NCBI GenBank assembly: GCA_002946415.1
Contig: NJPS01000076.1
Coordinates: 558,001-622,000, forward strand
Length of the DNA: 64,000 nt
Origin: Rutstroemia sp. NJR-2017a BVV2
Taxonomy: Eukaryota; Ascomycota; Leotiomycetes; Helotiales; Rutstroemiaceae
Direction of reading: 5' to 3'
Of the stretch, positions 42,813 to 50,852 are shown piece after piece. Position numbers and translations under genes: made by a program. The number at the start of each line of letters is the position of its first letter. The stretch's first letter is position 1. The notes beneath the pieces are model-generated. The model worked only from the letters and a program-made list of their open reading frames with translations, had not been told where the DNA came from and did no database searches.

Positions 42813-44604
42813 ATGTCGGAGACCAAGAATGAAGTCGAGACGCTGGAATATGTTCACCAGGAGAACATCCAGAGACACCACGATAGGAATGTGGTGATTG
42901 TGCAGGGGAACGAGGAAGAGCCAGACTCGGTGTATCAGTTGAGTTGGAAGACGATTGTCGCAGTGTTGGCATTGTCGATGGGGAATTGCTGTGCCGCGTT
43001 AGCTAATACTGTGAGTTTCCTTTTCCTGTTTTCCGATTCCGGACGAGGGTGCTAGAACTTCACCGCTATGTTTTATCCATGGACTGAAGCTAATCGGGTC
43101 CTATCCAACAGACCAATACAGTACTCAAATTCCAGGTCGCAACCGTGGCCAAGACACCTGCCGACGCGGCTCTAGCTTCATGGATCGCTAATAGCAACTT
43201 CCTTGTCGTTCTTGCGCTTGGCCCGATCTTCGGCTCTCTTTCTGATCGTGTTGGAAAGAAATGGTTCCTCGTTGCCGGGGCCCTAGTTGGTGTGGCAGGC
43301 TCCTGTGTTGCCGGTTCTGCCAAATCCATCCAGGCAATCATTGGAGGCCAGATAATGAATGGTGCTGCGAATGCTGGCTGTGTGAGTACCTTTTCTCCTG
43401 ACCCTCTGGAATGAAACTGATTTCTGTATAGATTATTTCCATCTCATGTATCCAAGAAATTATGCCGAATAAGCTGCGTCCCTGGGCGATGGGCGTATCT
43501 CAAATGATGGCTAGCGCACTTGTTGTTCTCGGGACATTCCTCGCAGCCTTTTTCGTGCGCGATAATACTGGTGGTGCTGGCGGATGGCGCTGGTCTTACT
43601 ATTTCAACGCTATGATCTATGGATTCACAGCCGTAGCCATTCTCGTTTCTTATTTCCCACCACCTCCATTGCTAGGTCGTCACCAGATGTTGAGCGCCAT
43701 AAGAAAACAAGTCGATTATGTCGGGATCCTGCTCATGGCTGGATCTTTCGCTGCGCTTATTATTGGACTGACTTGGGGTGGAAGCACATATTCATGGAGC
43801 TCAGGCCAGGTTATTGGGTCTCTTACTGTCGGGTGTGTTGGGCTTCTTCTCTTCGGTTTGTACGAGGCATTCATCGTCTCGGAAGGTATCTTCGATCATC
43901 GACTTTTCGAAACGATGAACTTCCCCATCTTGCTGTTCGTCTGTACCATTGATGGTATGCTCCTGCTTGGCGTCAATACCCTTTATGCTCAGCAGGTCTA
44001 CGATATATTCTCCACGAACGCTGTACGCATCGCCGTCATTCTCTCGCCGTATTTGATCACATCAACATTTGGCTGCATTCCAGCAGGTTGGGTCATGGCT
44101 TCCACAAAGACCTATCGATGGATGCTGGTCGGAGCTCTGTTTTGGTGCGCTCTTTTCACCGGTCTGATGTCCCTCGTAACATCAACTCGCCTGAACATGG
44201 CTTTCGCCTTCTCCACGCTCTTCGGTCTCGGCACTGCCGTCACAACCACAATCCCCGCCGTCGCTCTTGGTCTCTCCGTTCCAGCCTTCCTCATCGGTAC
44301 TGCTGCAACTGTTAGCATAAGCTGCCGTGCTCTGGGTGGCATCATCGGCATCACAATCTTCACAGCCATTTACAACAACAAATATGCGGATCTTGTAGGA
44401 GCCGAACTAGCCTCTAACAGTTATGCTCCAGTCATGGTCGCACAGAGCGAGAAGGCGTGGAGTTATACCTGGATAGCGGTTGCTTGTCTGGTGGCACTAA
44501 ATGGTATTGTGGCGTGCTTCTTGAAGTCGGTGGCACCGATGATGAATTCGCATGTTGAGTCTGCTTTGGAGGACTCCAAGTTGAGAGATGCTCAGCTTTC
44601 GTGA
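42813..44604 (+). CDS. MFS efflux pump, Tri12/DHA2-like (14-TM type)
   Basis: Join(42813..43010, 43112..43381, 43432..44604), 546 residues; both introns are phase 0. A polar N-terminus of about 45 residues precedes the first membrane helix (TIVAVLALSMGNCCAALA). The MFS loop motif GSLSDRVGKKW follows helices 2-3, and GGWRWSYYFNAMIYG is the helix 5-6 region seen in fungal DHA2 and Tri12-type pumps. The total hydrophobic segment count fits 14 helices. These pumps export toxins, siderophores or drugs. The last gene of a five-gene stretch with metabolic character, it may export the product or a toxic substrate; the substrate cannot be inferred from sequence. Confidence 0.9.
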
Positions 44605-45210
44605 TTTTTGCTTAGATGGATGATCATGGCGAGGGATCGAGGGTGGCTCTTCATCTTAGGAAAATAGGGCGTTTTAGAACAATATCTTATCACAGATTAT
44701 TATCATCAGACAAAAATCCTAAAGAGTCTAAGATATTGTATTGTTTTCGTTGTCCATATGTCTTTTGGGTATTGTTATCGGCCTGTTACTTTTACGCCGA
44801 AGAGGGTGCTCAACGATACCCCGCGACTTAAAAGTGAATCCTATTGGCCAATTCATAGATGCGATACCGCCTCACGTGCTCCTGTATAATTGAGGTTAGT
44901 GGCACAGCGCAGAGTAGGACTAGCTTGATTTGTCCGTGACACCCTCATGTAACTCTCTTTGCACGCTGCACAACACTCGTTCACGTCAACACGACATAGA
45001 AAAAGCTTCTAGCAACATCTCATACATTTGTTAGATCCGCTACGTTTTCCTCCCTTTAGAGCACATTTTCGTTGCACTCGAATCTTATCTAACTAACCCA
45101 TAACCTCCACCAGTGCTCTGATTTCATCTCTGTGATCCATCTAGCTCCATCGATTTGTTACCATTTGTCGGAACGGCCTCACAGGGCAGATCCAGGGCTG
45201 TCGTGAGTTA
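44605..45210. other. Intergenic region, no gene seen
   Basis: Between convergent genes. A palindromic ATTGGCCAAT lies near 44845 and a CACGTG at about 44873. No coding frame with support is present. Confidence 0.5.
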
Positions 45211-45853
45211 TTAAGGGACTGGTTTGATTTCGAACAACATCTCAAAGTCAGTGATTTCCGCGTATTCCCTGGGGTCTGAAATATCAAATTCCTCAAGAGC
45301 CCAAACCGTGATCGAGACGACTTCCTTAAGACCAAATCCGCGATCGTTAGACTTATGTTGACCAAGAAGATAAGCTGTACCTGCACCATTTATAGAACCC
45401 AGAACTGCGTAGAAAGGACCTGTGAGAGTGTGAAAGGTATGTTTTGATCCCCACAGCGGTATTTTTGTCAGTCCACTTACTCTCAAAGCCATTTTAACTA
45501 TCTTAATCGTATCGCCATTTACGCCATTTACGCCATTTACCGCAGCCGACCGTACCACCCACTTCCAATCATTGTGGCTATGCTTTAATCCCTTACAGTA
45601 TCCAGTGCTATCAACATGATTCCTCACTTTGAAACTTTGAACGTGATTAAGAGACGTAAAATCGCTACCTTTCTTGCTTCGTCCTACATTGAACCGAAGA
45701 TGACGAGCCGCCCTTCGGCAAGTGCTGATCGTCTCCAATTTGAGCCTTGAGGATTTCCCCCGCATCAGGACTGACTCTGGGGGCGGAGATTGTGGGGTAG
45801 GGAGCGTGGGGGGATACTGTACTTCCGCCAGGCTTGTAGGTATAAAGTGCCAT
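45211..45853 (-). CDS. Uncharacterised protein (two-exon model)
   Basis: Complement of join(45211..45626, 45688..45853), 193 residues. I prefer this model over the continuous 226-residue frame starting at 45891, because exon 1 in the alternative frame (MALYTYKPGGSTVSPHAPYP...) has a more protein-like composition and splices cleanly (GTAGGA...AAAG, 61 nt) into LRNHVDSTGYCKG. The C-terminal part shows alternating hydrophobic pattern (GPFYAVLGSINGAGTAYLLG; VVSITVWALEEFDI; EMLFEIKPVP). I do not recognise the family. The protein contains a NGVNGVNG repeat from a 9-bp microsatellite. Its start lies about 100 bp from the divergent transporter pseudogene. Confidence 0.5.
45513..45540. repeat. 9-bp coding microsatellite
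   Basis: Three tandem copies of CGCCATTTA inside the uncharacterised gene, read on the minus strand as VNG repeats. Confidence 0.85.
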
Positions 45854-45959
45854 CTCTTGGCTCCTTCTTTCCACGTTATATTAAATGACACTGTAGAGTA
45901 AATAATAAAACGAAAGACAACAGGCAGATAAGAGCCCTCTCTGAGTAGAATACGCCAAG

Positions 45960-47860
45960 ATGTCGTCCAAGGACGAGGATGAATCGCAAACCGAACATCA
46001 AGAGACAGTAACCGCGTCCGGCATTGATATATACCATGGTAAATGCTCTAAAAGACACACCAGAAATCTACTAACATACTTAGATGAGTCTACGTTCTCA
46101 AAATTTATTCCAGGAGGTTACTCTCCTTCGCGATGTCTTACTTATTCCGGAAAGCCTATGATCTACTCGATCCTACTGTTGGCAGGCACGGCTATCATGT
46201 TCTTTGGCTACGATGCCTCGGTCATGAGCCTAGTAAACACAAACGAGGATTATTAGGCACTGATGGGTGTTGCCTCGGGCTCTGATCGAGACTCTGCCGC
46301 CATTGGTGGTCTGGTTAGTGTTTGGTTTGGAGGCTTCGCGATAGGTATTTACTACTATTCACACGTCAAGACGAGCCGCTGAAGTGTGTTAGGCGCGTTG
46401 TTTGTTGGTCATTATGCAGACCATATTGGTCGGCTGAAAACAATCCAGTTGGGATGTCTGTGGGGTCTCTTGGGAGCTGCATTGCAGGCCTCTGCGCAGA
46501 ATCTTACTTGGATGATGTTCGCTCGCATCATTGGAGGAGTCGGCTGCGGGCATTTGAATACCGTGGTGCCAATCTGGACTTCTGAGCTTGCTGACCCGAA
46601 TATGAGAGGTGCATTTGTAGCCGTAGAGTTCACTCTTGCACTTACTGGGTCTACCATGTGGGTTTGATTTAATATGTCCCATTTGAAAATTGCTAATGAA
46701 GATAAGTGTATACTGGATGGAATATGCCTGCCTCAAAACCCAAAGCCTCTCCTTCGCATGGCGCTTCCCCCTAGGCTTGCAAGCTATCTTCCTCATCATC
46801 ATTCTAGTCTTCATCCCCTTCTTCCCAGAATCACCCCGCTATCTCACCAAAATCAAGCAAGTCGCCTCTGCCCGCCAGATCCTCTCTCAATGCCGTCTGC
46901 ACCCCACACCCGAGAGCATCAACCAAGAAATCCACGAAATCGAAACAGCGATCCGTCTCGAGGCTACGAGCACCTCGCACAGTTTCACCTCGATGCTCTT
47001 CACCAAAGATAACTTACATACTCGTCGCCGAGTCCTTCTGGGTGCGGGCGTACAGGTCATGCAGAAATTAACGGGGATTGATTTTATCGCTACTTATGCG
47101 CCGGAGATGTTTACACTGGCGGGATACAAGGGTGATAAGCCGGCTTTGCTGGCTGGCGGGAATTATATTTCTTATACGGCGAGTTTAGCGTTGGCGATTT
47201 GGTTGAGCGATAGGTTTGGAAGGAGGAGATTGATGCTTACAGGTAGTAGTTTGATGGGGGTTGTGTTGATCGTGGGTGGTGTGCTGTCACATGAGGTTAC
47301 GAAGAAGGCTGCGGAGGGAGATGCGGATGGGGCGAATAGACTGGGCGGTGGGGTGGCGGCGATCTTGTATCTTTACACGTGTATCTATGGCAGTACGTGG
47401 TTGACGACTTGGTATGGATCCTCGAACCCTAGGATTTGGACAGTGCTAATGCATATCAAGCTGGGTCTACCCGACAGAAATCTTTCCTCTCGCATCTAGA
47501 GCAAAAGGGGTCGCTCTTGCAACCGTTGCATTCTCGATAGCTGGTGGTGTCATCAATGAGGTTGTACCATATCTCATCAACGCAATCGGATTCTGGGTCT
47601 TCATCCTATTTGCGTTAATCAATCTGATTATGCTGGTGCCGATATACTGTTTCTACATTGGTAAATCCAACCACTCCGAAAAGGGGAAGTACCAGGTGTG
47701 CTGATCGAATATAGAAACGGCGAACAGACATCTCGAAGACTTAGACTTACTGTTTGCGGGAGATAGTTGTCTGAGCTGGAGAGCTGAAAAGCAGTTCAGG
47801 GAGGTGAAAGAGACGGAAGTTGCTACAGGTAAGGAAGGAGGCTGGCATGCAGTCGTGTAA
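45960..47860 (+). pseudogene. Sugar transporter (MFS) interrupted by one in-frame stop
   Basis: Exons 45960..46038, 46084..46344, 46393..46657, 46707..47411, 47461..47660 and 47715..47860 close in frame to 551 codons with standard splice signals, except for a TAG at 46254-46256 right after VNTNEDY in the first extracellular loop. Downstream the frame continues through the expected family features: VSVWFGGFAIGALFVGHYADHIGR, FPESPRYL, the GVQVMQKLTG helix, LSDRFGRRR, WVYPTEIFPLASRAKG and the cytosolic tail. The product would be a 12-TM hexose/quinate-type symporter. One substitution (for example TTG to TAG) is the simplest reading. Intact later exons indicate recent inactivation, readthrough, or a base error. 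As written, translation gives only about 83 residues. Confidence 0.8.
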
Positions 47861-47995
47861 AATATTTAAGTACTATTCGCTTTTGGTACCATTTTTAGAC
47901 GCCTGGAGGTGCGTTATAGAAGCTGCTATCACTGCACCGCTCCAAGTTGGAGAACTGGTGAAAGCGGAAGCTGCGATTATGCGTCACGGAGAAAC

Positions 47996-49060
47996 TCAAT
48001 AATTCGTGGTAAGATTGCCGATTGATTTCCCGTCAGTAACTGATAATGCCATTAAGAACCCAATACCATATCCAGTTTTGTCAATGACAAGAGACAATTT
48101 CTTGCCGTAAGATTTCATTAGTTGGTAGCTGGCTAGATGCTTGTACTAATAAAGTATCAGAAATCGTAGAAAGATAGAAGGAGAGAAAGAGGGAAAATGG
48201 TAAACTTACCTGATCTTCTGCCGTCAACTGGTCCCATTCCTCCTTTAATTGTGTACGAGCAAGATCCGTACAGATGTCGTATTTGCATACAGTTGCCTTT
48301 GGTCCCTTACCACCGTTTTGCATACGTGACAACAGTGTATCCGTTTCTTTGCCCGACCTTCTATCGACAACTTTGTGGAGTCGATAGTATGCGTAATTCT
48401 GAAGGATTGAACCCCATCCAATATTTGCTTGCCCTTTCAGGAGAAGGCCAGCAATGATAGAAGTTTCATTGCTTGTCGAAGTCGTCGAGATGGAAGAGTT
48501 GAGCAATTGGGCGGAGTTGATCTTCTTGAGGACTCCTGGCACCAAGTTGGTGTACGAGAATGCGCTCATGTTGTCAGCCACAAACACGGCAGACCTACGG
48601 CTCATTCCCGGTGTCATTATCCTCCCTTGAGCGAGGGTGAGCAGCTTTGCGACTGCGATGAGCTTGTATGGTTGTACTATCACCGTACTCTTGATTGCCT
48701 CCTCAATTTTACCCTTTGACTTGGGGATTCTGATGTTTAATCTTGCGAAGTCGTTTTCGTTGTCGGCTTCGTCTTCAGACTTTACATCAACCAGCTCTTC
48801 GTTATCTCCTGTCCCTGTTTCCAGTTCGTCCTCGGCATCACTCTCGACTTTCACGCTGGGTATTGTCGGACCGAACTCTCTCTTACTGATGAACCAATCG
48901 CGAAAGTATATTGATATCAGTTATAAGTTAAACTTTCATCATGATATATCTTTCAACTAACCTCAAGCATGTTTGCTAGCTCTCTTTGTTCCTTCTCTGT
49001 AAGCTTGAGTATGGTTGCAAAGATTGCAGAAGGTGTTGGCACCTCCGAGTTGTTCTCCAT
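47996..49060 (-). CDS. Orphan 306-residue protein with acidic segment
   Basis: Complement of join(47996..48145, 48210..48881, 48962..49060). The introns are 64 and 80 nt; the second of these uses an AAG acceptor to stay in frame. The N-terminus is helical and charged (LKLTEKEQRELANMLE), followed by an acidic tract (about residues 45-75), then a compact region with SKGKIEEAIKSTVIVQPYK, VFVADNMSAFSYTNLVPGVL and a Ser/Thr-rich loop, and a basic segment with DKLAR-like charge near the C-terminus. I recognise no domain. It could be an orphan protein or a domesticated element gene: it abuts a repeat-rich kilobase and a transporter pseudogene. Splice-consistent coding over three exons supports it as real. 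Confidence 0.5.
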
Positions 49061-49183
49061 TGTAGCAACCTATAGAATATCATCAGTATATCTCTCTACT
49101 GGGAGGACCAAGCTGGGGTAGTTAATGGACTGTAGTAACTGAACAAATAACAGTCTCGACAAAAATAATGTTTTCATTACCAT

Positions 49184-49260
49184 GCCAAATAATGCCACAA
49201 AATGCCAAAAATCAAAGTATTTTTAGAGAAAATAATGCCAAGGCCAAGAAATGTCAAATA
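49184..49260. repeat. Degenerate AATGCCAAA-type repeats
   Basis: AATGCCA-like words recur at short irregular intervals, with A-rich spacers (ATGCCAAAT, ATGCCACAA, ATGCCAAAA, then ATGCCAAGG and ATGTCAAAT). They lie upstream of the orphan gene's start and could belong to its promoter. Confidence 0.6.
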
Positions 49261-49510
49261 TCATAATATTCTACCTAGGCAAAGAAACATCATTACTTAC
49301 TTTTTAGTGAATATGAAGTTGTAAATAATGTGAATAGGATCAGAAGGTTGAAAGGAGTTAGAAGGTTTATATAGATGTTAAGCGAACCTAAGCGCGCTCA
49401 AATATAGTGAATATGAGTGCGCATTTGTCGATGATTAGGAACGCACGATGCTTAAGTACTCAATCTCGTCCTGTCTCTTCATTCAGTATCAGCCGAATGT
49501 TCGAAGTCCA

Positions 49511-49555
49511 ACCAAACCTCCAGCATCAACCAAACCTCCAGCATCAACCAAACTC
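49511..49555. repeat. 18-bp minisatellite, array A
   Basis: ACCAAACCTCCAGCATCA is repeated twice exactly (49511-49528, 49529-49546), with a partial third copy. Confidence 0.9.
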
Positions 49556-49680
49556 TTGTACTGGCAAGTACAGAGGCACAGCGGGTAAATATAGGCTTAA
49601 GGGACTGAATAATAAGGTGCTGGATGCTTAACTTGATTAAACTGATGGGCTATCTACAGTGGGAAGGACTAGCTATATTT

Positions 49681-49790
49681 ATAGGCCTTTCAGGCCTATT
49701 GCCTTAGGCTTCTCAAGCCTATTTGCCACAGGCATCGTAAGCCTGAACCACAGGCTTCGTAAGCCTGAAGTCATAGGCTTCGTAAGCCTA
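49681..49790. repeat. Array of five short palindromes with 3-nt loops
   Basis: Arms and loops: 49681-49699 ATAGGCCT/TTC/AGGCCTAT; 49705-49721 TAGGCTT/CTC/AAGCCTA; 49729-49745 CAGGCAT/CGT/AAGCCTG; 49751-49767 CAGGCTT/CGT/AAGCCTG; 49774-49790 TAGGCTT/CGT/AAGCCTA. Starts of the 7-bp arms are 22-24 bp apart (for unit 1 the T at 49682). Four arms pair perfectly and one has a single mismatch. The outer pair is T-A in units 1, 2 and 5 and C-G in units 3 and 4, so changes are compensatory. Spacers are 5-7 nt. Confidence 0.92.
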
Positions 49791-49870
49791 ATCGATCACT
49801 ACGACGTTAAGTTTAAGGTGGTGGGTATAGGCCCACCTACCCCACCACCTACCCCACTACAGCGGTTCCA

Positions 49871-50033
49871 ACACAAACCTCCAGCATCAACCAAACCTCC
49901 AGCATCACTCGCACGTCCAGCATCACTCGCACATCCAGCATTACTCGCACATTCAGGGTCAGACGAAAACTCAGTGTAAATAGAACATCCAGCATCAGTC
50001 GAACATTCAAAATCAACTGAACATTCACACTCC
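49871..50033. repeat. 18-bp minisatellite, array B
   Basis: About nine degenerate 18-bp units related to array A, with a conserved CCAGCATC core in the first copies (ACAAACCTCCAGCATC, CAAACCTCCAGCATC, GCACGTCCAGCATC) decaying to ACATTCAGGGTC and ACATTCACACTC at the right. An 18-bp unit is six codons, and some frames stay open across it, but no gene is supported. Confidence 0.85.
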
Positions 50034-50174
50034 TGTATGAGTCTTTCAACTGATCGTAAGAGGCAAGTCATAGTCAGTCTCGTCTAGTCTCTTCATGCTA
50101 AGCTTCGAATTCAGACCATAGCTGAACAACACCCAAACTTATTTGATTACTACAGTAATCCAGAGTATACCACC

Positions 50175-50670
50175 ATGGGACCTTGGGAACAGGGAAGGTC
50201 GGTTAACGCTCAGGATGTCCGTGAGGTAGAAAGGCTACCGATAATCGACAAGGAAGCTCTTTTGGTGCTCGATTCCAGTTCTGCTGGTAAAGATGAAGTT
50301 GAAGACTGCGATGGGTCCGATAACGAGGGTACTACAGGGAAAAGGTATGCATTGATCTGACCTAGGTTGCATTGAAATATTAAGAATATTTAGCATCTGC
50401 GGAGTTAGCAGACTGGCAGTCCAACACTTGGAGGGAAGATACTTCACGAGAAAGAAGATGTCGCCGAGACTGAGGGATATCATCTGCGCTCACGAAAGGC
50501 CACAAGTAATCAAAGCAAAAAACAGGAGGCTAGTTTCGAGGACAGCGAAAAAGAGGAGGCTAGTTCTGAGGACAGCGAAGCGAACAGCGAATACGGAGAG
50601 AGTTTACACCCAAGGAAGCGTTGGCGAAGATCATACGGGATCCGATATATTGCATTATGGCTATAACTGA
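50175..50670 (+). CDS. Possible small orphan gene, two exons
   Basis: A model with exons 50175 to about 50344 and about 50393 to 50670 joins an acidic N-terminal part (VLDSSSAGKDEVEDCDGSDNE) to a basic C-terminal part rich in Arg/Lys via a GTATGC...TTTAG intron. A 30-bp tandem duplication (from 50524 and 50554) lies in exon 2. Part of exon 2 (about 50415-50650) is also open in another frame with a more typical acidic/basic composition (EASFEDSEKEEASSEDSE), so the frame is uncertain. I recognise no family. It sits in a repeat-rich stretch between two orphan genes. Confidence 0.3.
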
Positions 50671-50852
50671 TGTGGAGATTGGTCCTGGTTGAAGGAATTT
50701 CGCAAATACTTGCTGATATAGACTACCATACATTAGCTTCTATACAGAAATCTGCGAGCCCGAGGATAGTTCACAATAATTACAACGATACAGCATTTCC
50801 AAACTTCTGCATAAGTATTCCAATTAATATTAACAGACAATTCAATCTAATC

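Noticed and set aside
45211..45891. A continuous 226-codon version of the uncharacterised gene
   Set aside because: Its first 85 residues look less protein-like than the alternative-frame exon that splices cleanly at 45688/45626; the two-exon model is kept at moderate confidence.
49681..49790. CRISPR-like reading of the palindrome array
   Set aside because: The genome is eukaryotic, spacers are only 5-7 nt, and no cas-like gene is present; the units are palindromes at two-helical-turn spacing.
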